Shown here: positions 50,879 to 58,870 of the stretch, in pieces
Numbering within the stretch: position 1 is the stretch's first letter
Layout of the letters: every line of letters starts with the position of its first letter
Assembly (NCBI GenBank): GCA_039192165.1
Contig: JBCCXD010000002.1
Span: 124,001-188,000 of the forward strand
Reading direction: 5' to 3'
Length of the DNA stretch: 64,000 nt
From: Dinoroseobacter sp039192165
GTDB taxonomy: Bacteria > Pseudomonadota > Alphaproteobacteria > Rhodobacterales > Rhodobacteraceae
The notes under the pieces: generated by a model
What the model was told of the DNA's origin: nothing
Database searches by the model: none
Seen by the model: only the letters and a program-made list of their open reading frames with translations
Position numbers and translations under genes: made by a program

Positions 50879-52777
50879 ATGGGTATCAGTATTGGTACGC
50901 TTGCAGACAAATCGCAGATCGAGGCAGATCACCCGTGGGAGCAGGTGCAACCCGCGGCCACAATTTACGAATACCTCACGCGCGCGAAAACAAAGTATGC
51001 CGACAGACCAGCGGTCACCTTTACACTGACGTCTGACCCGAAGGATCCTGGTGAAACAGTCACCTGGGCCGAATTGCATGGAAAGGCCACGCAAGCTGCA
51101 AACTTGTTCCGCAGCCTCGGTGTAGGCGAAAACGACGTTGTTGCATACATGATGCCCAACGCGTCAGAGACCGTCTGGACGTTGCTGGGCGGTTCGACAG
51201 CCGGGATCATTAATCCGATCAACCCGCTTCTTGAAGCTGAGCAAATCGGTGCAATCCTGAATGAAACTGGTGCAAAAGTTCTGGTCACGCTCAAGAGCTT
51301 CCTGAAGACAGATGTGGCCCAAAAAGCCGCCCAGGCCGTTGCAATGGCCCCTGGGGTTACGCATGTGCTTGAGGTGGATTTGCTGCGCTATCTCAGCCCC
51401 CCGAAAAGCTGGATTGCTGGCCTGTTGCGCCCGAAGAATCCAGTCTCGCATTCCGCAACGGTGCTCGATTTCCACACTGAGCTTGCGAAGCATCGCAGCG
51501 ATGCTCTCGACTTCGCGGACAGCTTTGAAGATCGCGTGGCGGGCTATTTTCATACCGGGGGCACCACCGGCATGCCGAAAGTGGCCCAACACAAATACGC
51601 GGGTATGATCTACAATGGATGGCTCGGATCGGAGCTGATTTTCCAGGAAAGCGACACTCTGATTTGTCCGCTGCCGCTTTTTCATGTCTTTGCTTGCTAC
51701 CCGATTATGATGTCGATCATAGGAGCCGGCAGTCACGTCGTTTTCCCGACGCCACAAGGCTATCGCGGTGATGGCGTATTTGACAATTTCTGGAAGCTGA
51801 TTGAACGCTGGAATGTCACGTTCATGATCACCGTTCCTACAGCGTTGGCCGCATTGATGCAGCGTCCGGTCGACGCCGACGTTTCGTCATTGCGTATCGC
51901 TATATCCGGATCCGCGCCGCTACCGCTCGAACTGTATAACCGGTTCAAAGATGCCACCGGCGTGAACATCGCGGAAGGTTATGGTCTTACCGAGGCGACA
52001 TGCCTTGTGTCGTGTAATCCGATCGACGGGAAACAGAAGGTGGGTTCGGTCGGCATTCCGCTTCCGCATACAGAGGTTCGGATCCTGCATTGTGATGCAG
52101 ACGGCAAGATTGACCGGGAATGCGGCACCGACGAAATTGGTGAAATCTGCGTGGCAAACCCCGGAGTTTTCGAAGGCTCCACTTACACCGAAAGCGACAA
52201 GAACTTGGGCCTTTTCGCGGACGATATCTTCCTGCGCACAGGGGACCTGGGGCGCATCGATGAAGAAGGGTATCTGTGGATTACGGGGCGCGCGAAGGAC
52301 TTAATCATCCGCTCGGGTCACAATATCGATCCGGCTCTCATCGAAGAAGCGTTGATGGGCCATCAGGCTGTTGCGATGGTTGGCGCGATTGGCCAGCCAG
52401 ATTCCTATGCAGGCGAATTGCCTGCAGCCTACGTTGAGCTGGTCGCAGGCCAATCAACAACGCCCGAGGCTCTTCTGGCCTTTGTAAAGGAGCAGATCTC
52501 CGAACAGGCAGCAATCCCAAAGCATGTCGAAATTCTTCCTGAGATCCCAAAGACTGCTGTCGGCAAAGTCTTCAAGCCTGACCTGCGTAAGTCTGCCATA
52601 TCGCGGATCTATACAGCCGCACTTGAAGACGCTGGGCTCAACGCAGTCGTCGCGGACGTGACCGAAGACAAGAAACGCGGCCTCGTCGCGCGGCTTGTGA
52701 AAACAGGGGAAGTATCCGATGACGCGGTCAAAGATGTACTGGGGAACTACACCCGACCCTGGGTGTGGCGGCCCTGA
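50879..52777 (+). CDS. Acyl-CoA synthetase, AMP-binding family
   Basis: ATG 50879 follows GGGGGG. The 632-residue enzyme has YFHTGGTTGMPKVAQ (P-loop variant), YGLTEATC, FLRTGDLG and the catalytic Lys in IPKTAVGKVFKPDLR. It lacks the Acs-specific N-terminus and belongs with longer-chain or aryl acyl-CoA synthetases. Substrate unknown. It is a second, distinct ligase from the one at 28059-29684. Confidence 0.85.
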   Translation: MGISIGTLADKSQIEADHPWEQVQPAATIYEYLTRAKTKYADRPAVTFTLTSDPKDPGETVTWAELHGKATQAANLFRSLGVGENDVVAYMMPNASETVWTLLGGSTAGIINPINPLLEAEQIGAILNETGAKVLVTLKSFLKTDVAQKAAQAVAMAPGVTHVLEVDLLRYLSPPKSWIAGLLRPKNPVSHSATVLDFHTELAKHRSDALDFADSFEDRVAGYFHTGGTTGMPKVAQHKYAGMIYNGWLGSELIFQESDTLICPLPLFHVFACYPIMMSIIGAGSHVVFPTPQGYRGDGVFDNFWKLIERWNVTFMITVPTALAALMQRPVDADVSSLRIAISGSAPLPLELYNRFKDATGVNIAEGYGLTEATCLVSCNPIDGKQKVGSVGIPLPHTEVRILHCDADGKIDRECGTDEIGEICVANPGVFEGSTYTESDKNLGLFADDIFLRTGDLGRIDEEGYLWITGRAKDLIIRSGHNIDPALIEEALMGHQAVAMVGAIGQPDSYAGELPAAYVELVAGQSTTPEALLAFVKEQISEQAAIPKHVEILPEIPKTAVGKVFKPDLRKSAISRIYTAALEDAGLNAVVADVTEDKKRGLVARLVKTGEVSDDAVKDVLGNYTRPWVWRP

Positions 52778-52866
52778 TCATATAAAACTTGAGCCGTTTT
52801 CTTAACGCGGTTTCAAAATGCGTATCGTAGGCTTCGCATCAAGTGTACTGGTGCGGAGCTTTTTTT

Positions 52867-53055
52867 ATGTCCTATGTTCTTATTGGTCTGTATCTCGGAA
52901 CAACTGCGGCGGTAGCTGCTTTGAATGCAGGCGGGAGCCTTTTGGTGGCTTTCGGTCTCTTTACGCTGTTTGGCGGTCTGTCTCTTCTGGGCGGCCTCGC
53001 GATTGCGACAGTGTGCGTTCTGCGAACGGAGGCTGCTCGCCACCAAAGCAGTTGA
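52867..53055 (+). CDS. Small two-helix membrane protein
   Basis: This 62-residue frame starts at ATG 52867 with GGAGC about seven bases upstream. It has two hydrophobic helices (about 3-25 and 30-52) rich in Gly, and a polar tail RTEAARHQSS. No family was recognised. It lies 90 bp after the acyl-CoA synthetase and 126 bp before the riboswitch. Confidence 0.5.
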   Translation: MSYVLIGLYLGTTAAVAALNAGGSLLVAFGLFTLFGGLSLLGGLAIATVCVLRTEAARHQSS

Positions 53056-53144
53056 TCTGCGCCTGTTTAGCGATCTTTTTCGCAGCATCTGCCCAATTTT
53101 TAATCTAATCAATGCATCGGCGGGCCGGGTTTGCGCCCGTGGTC

Positions 53145-53173
53145 TTGGTGCTTCGGGCACCTCCTGCCTATCC
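53145..53173 (+). promoter_or_regulatory. Possible promoter of the guanidine operon
   Basis: TTGGTG (53145-53150) and CTATCC (53168-53173) are 17 bases apart and would start transcription at about 53180, exactly at the first base of the riboswitch P1 stem. The -10 is poor, so this is a weak call. Confidence 0.3.
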
Positions 53174-53180
53174 CAGGGTT

Positions 53181-53291
53181 GCAGGGCACTTAGGGTTCCG
53201 CCGCAAAATGCGGGTCTGGTCCGAGAAGTGCCGCCCGGCTGGCAAAATCCAGAAGGGTACACGGCGGGCCAAAATCCCGGGAGGTTACTGC
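53181..53291 (+). promoter_or_regulatory. Guanidine-I (ykkC-type) riboswitch aptamer
   Basis: The leader shows the conserved guanidine-I blocks in order. TAGGGTTCCG (53191-53200) is followed by a small CCGC-AAAAT-GCGG hairpin, then CTGGTCCGAGA (53216-53226), ACGGCGGG (53261-53268) and AAAATCCCGGGAGG (53271-53284). GCAG (53181-53184) and CTGC (53288-53291) can close the P1 stem. This RNA binds guanidinium and turns on guanidine export or breakdown genes. It lies directly before an importer and a guanidine-hydrolase-like gene, which fits. Confidence 0.92.
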
Positions 53292-53300
53292 GCAGGTTTC

Positions 53301-53366
53301 GTCCGCGCTAATCCCATGTTCTGCCAGCGGACGCCTTAGTCTCCTCCGGCAGAACAGATCAGGGAG
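53301..53366 (+). promoter_or_regulatory. Riboswitch expression platform with competing hairpins
   Basis: Two stems exclude each other: GTCCGC/GCGGAC (53301-53306 with 53327-53332) and GTTCTGCC/GGCAGAAC (53318-53325 with 53348-53355). Between them CTCCT (53341-53345) can pair with the Shine-Dalgarno AGGGAG (53361-53366) that serves the GTG start at 53374. No T-run is present, so control is more likely at translation than termination. Which fold is the on state cannot be told by eye. Confidence 0.5.
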
Positions 53367-53373
53367 CGTAAAC

Positions 53374-54429
53374 GTGCTGAAGCAAACCACCATCCTCACC
53401 GCAGCAGTGCTGGCCGGAGCTATGGCCCTGCCAGCAACGGCGCAGGAAAAAACAGAATTCAAAGTCGCGTGGTCGATCTATGTCGGCTGGATGCCTTGGG
53501 GCTACCTCGAGGACAGTGGCATCATGGACAAATGGGCAGACAAATACGAAATCGACGTCGAGATCGTTCAAATCAACGACTACATCGAATCCATAAACCA
53601 ATACACGGCGGGCGCGTTTGATGGTGTGTCAGCCACCAATATGGACACTCTTTCAATTCCCTCCGGCGGTGGCGTTGACACGACCGCGCTTATTGTTGGT
53701 GACTATTCCAACGGCAATGACGCAGTGATCCTCAAAGGCGAAGGTGCCCTCGCCGACTTGGCGGGCAAGCCTGTGAACCTCGTGGAATTGTCGGTGAGCC
53801 ACTACCTTCTGGCGCGCGGACTGGACAGCGTCGGTCTGTCCGAGGCGGATCTTGATGGGGTGATTAACACCTCGGACGCGGATATGATTGCGGCCTACGC
53901 AACCGATGACGTGGAGGCTGTTGTAACCTGGAACCCGCTTGTGTCTTCCATTCTGGAAGAACCAGGTGCGAACAAGCTTTTTGACAGCTCAGATATTCCC
54001 GGAGAGATCATCGACCTGATGGTCGTCAATACGGAAACGCTGGAAGCAAATCCCAATTTCGGGAAGGCAATGGTTGGCGCATGGTATGAAGTGATGGGCC
54101 TGATGGCTGCAGGGGACGAGGCTGTACTGACCGCGATGGCGGAAGCCTCAGGTACTGATCTGGAAGGCTACAAAGGACAGCTCGCTTCGACCGAAATGTT
54201 TTACGATCCGGCGGAGGCTGTTGCTTTTACTCAATCTTCGGAACTGCCAACGACCATGGTCAACGTGGCAGAATTCCTTTTTGACAAGGGAATCCTTGGC
54301 GAAGGTGCGCCGAGCGCGGACTTCGTTGGCGTCGAGTATCCCGACGGTTCGACAACAGGCGATACAAGCAACGTCCAGTTCCGCTTTGACACCACCTACA
54401 TGCAGATGGCGGCCGACGGCGCGCTTTAA
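53374..54429 (+). CDS. Guanidine ABC importer, periplasmic binding protein
   Basis: The 351-residue protein starts at GTG 53374 with AGGGAG seven bases upstream. It has a signal peptide cut after residue 24 (ATAQ-EKTEF) and the NMT1/SsuA-like fold. The mature start (FKVAWSIYVGWMPWGYL) matches binding proteins encoded beside urea carboxylases. Those genes are known targets of guanidine-I riboswitches, so guanidine is the expected ligand; aromatic YVGW and PWGY may cage the cation. A very stable stem-loop follows the gene. Confidence 0.85.
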   Translation: MLKQTTILTAAVLAGAMALPATAQEKTEFKVAWSIYVGWMPWGYLEDSGIMDKWADKYEIDVEIVQINDYIESINQYTAGAFDGVSATNMDTLSIPSGGGVDTTALIVGDYSNGNDAVILKGEGALADLAGKPVNLVELSVSHYLLARGLDSVGLSEADLDGVINTSDADMIAAYATDDVEAVVTWNPLVSSILEEPGANKLFDSSDIPGEIIDLMVVNTETLEANPNFGKAMVGAWYEVMGLMAAGDEAVLTAMAEASGTDLEGYKGQLASTEMFYDPAEAVAFTQSSELPTTMVNVAEFLFDKGILGEGAPSADFVGVEYPDGSTTGDTSNVQFRFDTTYMQMAADGAL

Positions 54430-54441
54430 GTGAGCGAGGCT

Positions 54442-54474
54442 GGCCGCCGGATCACCCTTCATGATCCGGCGGCC
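54442..54474 (+). promoter_or_regulatory. Perfect 13-bp stem-loop after the binding-protein gene
   Basis: GGCCGCCGGATCA (54442-54454) and TGATCCGGCGGCC (54462-54474) are exact complements around CCCTTCA. There is no T-run, so it probably slows 3'-to-5' decay or partly stops polymerase. Either effect would keep binding-protein levels above permease levels. Confidence 0.75.
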
Positions 54475-54494
54475 CGAGGTCTGACGAGGGTCCG

Positions 54495-55307
54495 ATGCGG
54501 CTGATCAACAGAAAACCGGGGCGCGTGTTGTCGCTGTTCCTGCTTCTCGTGCCCTTTGCTCTGGTGCTTCTGGCATACAAGCTGGGCTCCGATGCAAGGC
54601 TGGCCGTAAACCCGCAGGACAAACTTCTTCCAGCCCTTTCAACGTTGATGGATACGGCGGGACGGCTGACAACAGAAGGCAGCCGTCGGACCGGTGAAAT
54701 CCTATTCTGGAAAGACACTTGGTCGAGCCTCACCCGTCTGGCCCTGGGGGTTGGCATCGCCTCTCTGATCGGATTGGTCTCGGGCCTTGCGATTGGGCTG
54801 CTACCCTATATGCGGGCAGGTCTGGCCGGATTTGTTTCTGTCGTTTCAATGGTGCCACCACTCGCGGTTCTGCCAATTCTGTTTATTGTCTTTGGCCTTG
54901 GGGAGGTCAGTAAGGTTGCCCTTATTGTGATCGGCATTGCTCCGTTTTTAATCCGTGACCTTTCGGCACGCACGATCGAGCTTCCATCCGAACAGATCAT
55001 AAAAGCGCAAACGCTCGGGGCGTCCTCCATGGCGATCGCCATTCGCGTAGCGCTGCCTCAAATCATGCCACGTCTGATTCAGGCTGTGCGTTTGTCCTTG
55101 GGGCCCGCCTGGCTCTTTCTTATCGCGGCGGAGGCGATCGCCTCAGAGGACGGACTTGGCTACCGCATTTTTCTCGTGCGCCGTTTTCTCGCCATGGACG
55201 TAATCCTTGTTTATGTGGTTTGGATCACACTCCTGGCTTTCGCAATTGACTATGCTCTCAAGGCTCTGTCGCGCAGGCTTTACCCCTGGACGGAGGCTAG
55301 CTTATGA
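54495..55307 (+). CDS. Guanidine ABC importer, permease
   Basis: The 270-residue protein has six hydrophobic helices. It carries the coupling loop AQTLGASSMAIAIRVALPQIMPRLI (split) characteristic of the SsuC/TauC permease family. ATG 54495 follows GAGGG. Its last codons overlap the ATPase start as ATGA, so assembly of the complex is coordinated. Confidence 0.88.
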   Translation: MRLINRKPGRVLSLFLLLVPFALVLLAYKLGSDARLAVNPQDKLLPALSTLMDTAGRLTTEGSRRTGEILFWKDTWSSLTRLALGVGIASLIGLVSGLAIGLLPYMRAGLAGFVSVVSMVPPLAVLPILFIVFGLGEVSKVALIVIGIAPFLIRDLSARTIELPSEQIIKAQTLGASSMAIAIRVALPQIMPRLIQAVRLSLGPAWLFLIAAEAIASEDGLGYRIFLVRRFLAMDVILVYVVWITLLAFAIDYALKALSRRLYPWTEASL

Positions 55308-56113
55308 GCTTTGTCGAAGTTCAAAACCTGTTCCAAAGCTATGGACAGCGCCCGATCTTGGAACGGATCAACATCAGCGCTAAAGAAGGCGAGTTCATCT
55401 CGATCGTTGGCGCATCCGGCTGTGGCAAATCCACGTTCCTGCGTCTGCTACTAGATCAGGAACAGCCCACGCGCGGGGACATCTTTGTAGATGGTGAATC
55501 GCTCAAGGGCGAGCCTTGCCCGACGCGGGGAATCGTGTTTCAGCGCTACTCTGTTTTTCCCCACATGACCGTACGGGAAAACCTGATTGCCGCCGAGGGA
55601 CTTGGCGCCAACATGTTCGGTATTCTCGGCCCATCCGCCAAGAGCGACGCCAGAGCGAGAGCGGACGAAGCTCTGAACCGCATCGGGCTGGCGCATGTCG
55701 GCGACCAGTATCCTGCCACGCTGTCAGGCGGCATGCAGCAAAGACTTGCGATTGGGCAGGCCTTGGCGGCAAAGCCGCGTATTTTGCTGCTGGACGAGCC
55801 TTTCGGCGCGCTGGATCCCGGCACGCGGCTGCAAATGCACGCCTTTCTAATGGAATTGCGCGCCGAGACGAATATGACCGTCTTTATGGTCACGCATGAT
55901 CTCGAAGAGGGTTTCAAGCTTGGAGACCGCGTTTGGGTTTTCGACAAGCCGCGCTGGGATCCGCACGATCCTGAAGCATTTGGCGCAACTATTACCTACG
56001 ATTTTGACGCCCGTGACGGTGGCATTCCCTATCAGCGGATTGCCGAGGCACCGGGCCTAAGCGGAGCGGCGCAGGCGACATCCGAAAAAGCCCCAGTCGC
56101 AGCAACATCCTGA
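55304..56113 (+). CDS. Guanidine ABC importer, ATPase
   Basis: The 269-residue ATPase has Walker A GASGCGKST (about 36-44), the Q-loop VFQRYSVFPHMTV, signature LSGGMQQR, and LLLDEPFGALD with the switch His in MVTHDLEEG. It carries a loop insertion (LGANMFGILGPSAKSDA) and an Ala-rich C-terminal tail not seen in the shortest family members. It is the third gene of the importer; the arginase-like gene follows after 23 bp. Confidence 0.9.
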   Translation: MSFVEVQNLFQSYGQRPILERINISAKEGEFISIVGASGCGKSTFLRLLLDQEQPTRGDIFVDGESLKGEPCPTRGIVFQRYSVFPHMTVRENLIAAEGLGANMFGILGPSAKSDARARADEALNRIGLAHVGDQYPATLSGGMQQRLAIGQALAAKPRILLLDEPFGALDPGTRLQMHAFLMELRAETNMTVFMVTHDLEEGFKLGDRVWVFDKPRWDPHDPEAFGATITYDFDARDGGIPYQRIAEAPGLSGAAQATSEKAPVAATS

Positions 56114-56136
56114 TATTCCGAGGACGGAGGACTTCC

Positions 56137-57381
56137 ATGTTTCCATTTCGCGGCGAGCGGACGCGATCGCATCATCCGGCTGACCTTTTGCACCAGGAAC
56201 GGCGCTATCACCATCCGGACCTAACAAAGCTGCGAGGCTGGAAAGCTATGCAAGCGGAAGCGGGCATTCCTGAAGGCCGGTGGGACGAGGAGCGGCGCTG
56301 GGCGCTGCGGATGGGGCTGACAGGCGCGGACACAATCGAAGACAAGTCCATCCCGACATTTGCGCGGGGTGAACTCCCTCATTACGCGGGCATAAACACC
56401 TTTTTGAAAGCCCCCTATGCCGAGGATGTATTGGAGGTCGCTCACTACGACGCGACTGTGCTGGGTATTCCGTTTGATGGAGGCACAACTTATCGCGCAG
56501 GTACGCGCTTTGGCCCGCAAGGGGTCCGTAAGATATCGGCCCTTTACACGCCTTATAACTACGAACTTGGCGTGGACTTGCGCGAACAGATGACGCTCTG
56601 CGATGCGGGCGACGTATTCACAATCCCTGCGAACCTTGAAAAGTCATTCGATCAGATCAGCCGAGCGGTCTCCCATGTGTTTTCGTCAGGTTCGCTGCCC
56701 ATCATGATTGGCGGTGACCATTCGATCGGTTTTCCATGCGTGCGGGGTATTGCTGAATGCACCTCGAAGAAAATTGGCATCGTCCATTTTGACCGGCACG
56801 CCGATATTCAGGAAAAAGACCTCGACGAACGAATGCACACAACACCGTGGTTTCATTCGACCAACCTTCCCAACGTACCCGCAAAGAACCTTGTGCAGGT
56901 GGGGATTGGCGGATGGCAAGTCCCGCGGGAGGCGGTCAAGGTCGCGCGGGAGAGGGAAACCAACATCATCACCATGTCGGATATGGAGAAGATGGGCGTC
57001 GACAGGACCGCCGAAATGGCGCTGGAAATGGCATGGGACGGCGTTGATATGGTGTATATGTCCTTCGACATCGATAGCATTGATTGCGGGTTCGTCCCCG
57101 GTACAGGCTGGCCTGAACCAGGAGGCTTTCTGCCGCGCGAGGCTCTGTCGCTCGCCTCTAAGGTCGCTGCGGAAGGTATCTGCGGGATGGAACTCGTCGA
57201 GGTCAGTCCCCCGTACGACACCTCAGATATCACCGCACTCATGGGCACGCGTGTAATCGTGGATGTTCTGGGGGCGATGGTCAGTGCAGGCCAGTTGGGT
57301 AAGCACAAGGCCCATATCGACAAACCGGTCACCATCCCCCATGGCGACTTCGAAGGGAGACGCTGGTCTAATGCCACATGA
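56137..57381 (+). CDS. gdmH: Guanidine hydrolase-like arginase-superfamily enzyme
   Basis: ATG 56137 follows ACGGAGGA. The 414-residue protein has all six arginase-family metal ligands: H195 (GGDHSIG), D219, H221 and D223 (HFDRHAD), D311 and D313 (SFDIDSID). A ~95-residue N-terminal extension (YHHPDLTKLRGWK, GIPEGRWDEERRWALRMG) is typical of the nickel-dependent guanidine hydrolase GdmH rather than agmatinase or arginase. The expected reaction is guanidine to urea and ammonia in the cytosol. The riboswitch and importer upstream support this over agmatinase, but other guanidino substrates remain possible. Its end overlaps the His-rich gene by 11 bp. Confidence 0.82.
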   Translation: MFPFRGERTRSHHPADLLHQERRYHHPDLTKLRGWKAMQAEAGIPEGRWDEERRWALRMGLTGADTIEDKSIPTFARGELPHYAGINTFLKAPYAEDVLEVAHYDATVLGIPFDGGTTYRAGTRFGPQGVRKISALYTPYNYELGVDLREQMTLCDAGDVFTIPANLEKSFDQISRAVSHVFSSGSLPIMIGGDHSIGFPCVRGIAECTSKKIGIVHFDRHADIQEKDLDERMHTTPWFHSTNLPNVPAKNLVQVGIGGWQVPREAVKVARERETNIITMSDMEKMGVDRTAEMALEMAWDGVDMVYMSFDIDSIDCGFVPGTGWPEPGGFLPREALSLASKVAAEGICGMELVEVSPPYDTSDITALMGTRVIVDVLGAMVSAGQLGKHKAHIDKPVTIPHGDFEGRRWSNAT

Positions 57382-57796
57382 TATCGTGAACGGGCATATC
57401 GGTCACAACCATTCTCAGGGTGATCATCTGCATTCCCATATTGACGAGGCGGACCGCGCAGCGGAATTGCAGGTTCTGACCGCGCAGTTCATCGACGGAT
57501 TTCAGCAGGCGGCGGACAAGACCGCCTATCTTCGGCTGGCGGGCGTTCCCCTGGAACGTCCGGGCAGCGCAGGTGCAACCGCACAGAAGCTTGTGGATGT
57601 GAAGCTCACTACAGAATGGCAGGTTGGTACCGCCTCGCCCTCTTTCGGGTCCCGTGAGCTCAGTTACCTGTCGTTCCCGGGTGCAATGGTACAGGAGCGC
57701 ACCAATATGCATCTCGTCTACGTGTCAGTGGACGAGAAGACCGAATGGGATATCCGTGATTTTCTGGCTGAAAAGCGCGACTCTCTGGGGGCGTGA
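57371..57796 (+). CDS. His-rich N-terminus protein, candidate nickel accessory factor
   Basis: The 141-residue product starts at ATG 57371 inside the end of gdmH and is thus translationally coupled. Its first 23 residues hold seven His (H3, 9, 12, 14, 19, 21, 23; GHNHSQGDHLHSH), a likely metal-binding tail. There is no Cys anywhere, unlike HypA. The body (about 25-141) looks like a mixed helix-strand domain (SFGSRELSYLSFPGAMVQERT, split; DEKTEWDIRDFLAEKRD) that I do not recognise. GdmH of cyanobacteria needs nickel delivered by HypA/HypB-like GhaA and GhaB, which are absent here. So this protein may do that job, by inference only. Confidence 0.75.
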   Translation: MPHDIVNGHIGHNHSQGDHLHSHIDEADRAAELQVLTAQFIDGFQQAADKTAYLRLAGVPLERPGSAGATAQKLVDVKLTTEWQVGTASPSFGSRELSYLSFPGAMVQERTNMHLVYVSVDEKTEWDIRDFLAEKRDSLGA

Positions 57797-58687
57797 TCAA
57801 ATCCCCAGTTGGCGGTAGTGATCGTTGATTGCACCGGCAGTTGTGAACCAGACGCGTTCGCCGGCGTGTTTCACGATGTAGCGCAATGCGCGTTCCAGGT
57901 GCTTAAACCGATGCGGATGCCCCATCAGGTAGCCATGCAGGGCAATACCCATCACAAGCGGGCGCCGTGTGCTTTCCTCGATCATGACATCGAATGAATC
58001 GATGATCATGTCACCGAACTCTGCGCCTTCTCGTTTCCGACCTACGATTTGTGGAATGTCGTTTAGTTCTTGCGGATAGGGCACTGACAAAATGCGTCGC
58101 CCGCTCCGTGTAGACATCCAGACCGGTTGATCGTCCTGACACCAGTCCAGCAGGTACTGATAACCAGCCTCCTCCAGCAGATCCGGGGTCAGGTGGCTCT
58201 GGCTGATCCACGGGCCGAGCCAGCCTTTCGGGTCCCTTCCGGTCCGGGCGCGTAGCTCAGCGGTAGCCTCCACAATCAAGGCGCTTTCTTCCGCTTCGGA
58301 GAGATCGCCCTGCCGCTCGGCATTGGTGCGTCCGTGCCCCGCGATCTCATCGCCACGTGCCGCATACGCCTCCGCCAGTCCCGGTGCCGCGTCATAAAGA
58401 TACGAGTTCACAAGGGCAGTGCATGGGAGAGATAATTGATCGAATAGCTCGAGCATGCGCCATGCGCCCACCCTGTTGCCATAGTCGCGCCATGCGTAGT
58501 TGAGGACATCAGGTTGTGGCCCCCCGGGCGCGAGTTCCGCGCCAAGACCCTCACCATAGGCGAAGCACTCTAAGTTCATGCCCAAGTACACTGCCAGACG
58601 TTTGCCCTCGGGCCAGGAGAAGTCAGGCCGGGCCGGCAAGGCAGAGTAATTGTAGCGCCCGTGATGTGGCAGTCGTAAATCTGTCAT
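57797..58687 (-). CDS. Polysaccharide-deacetylase-family hydrolase (PuuE-like)
   Basis: The 296-residue protein has the NodB-homology layout. Features are LNLECFAYGEG-type first strand, DEIAGHGRTNAE with one metal His, GWLGPWISQS, and late LHGYLMGHPHRFKHL with two more His. This late motif is typical of PuuE-like amidohydrolases such as cofactor-free allantoinase rather than sugar deacetylases. It therefore may open a ureide or cyclic amide. It is convergent with the guanidine operon and divergent from the TRAP genes. Confidence 0.78.
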   Translation of the reverse strand: MTDLRLPHHGRYNYSALPARPDFSWPEGKRLAVYLGMNLECFAYGEGLGAELAPGGPQPDVLNYAWRDYGNRVGAWRMLELFDQLSLPCTALVNSYLYDAAPGLAEAYAARGDEIAGHGRTNAERQGDLSEAEESALIVEATAELRARTGRDPKGWLGPWISQSHLTPDLLEEAGYQYLLDWCQDDQPVWMSTRSGRRILSVPYPQELNDIPQIVGRKREGAEFGDMIIDSFDVMIEESTRRPLVMGIALHGYLMGHPHRFKHLERALRYIVKHAGERVWFTTAGAINDHYRQLGI

Positions 58688-58870
58688 ACAGGCTGCACCT
58701 GCCGCGAAGACAGCACTTCGTACCGATAATTAGCTTCTTTTTTCGGCATATGAAAAACCTTTCCATTTTTAGCCGTTTTTCTTCGCCCGACAGATAGCCC
58801 GCGCGCGCGAAGCGCCTAGGTGGCGGCTTGCTGAAAAACGACAACATCACTCACGAAGGGGAGTTCCGAC

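Noticed and set aside
56137..57381. Calling the arginase-family gene agmatinase (speB)
   Set aside because: The riboswitch, importer and long N-terminal extension favour guanidine hydrolase; no polyamine genes are in the operon.
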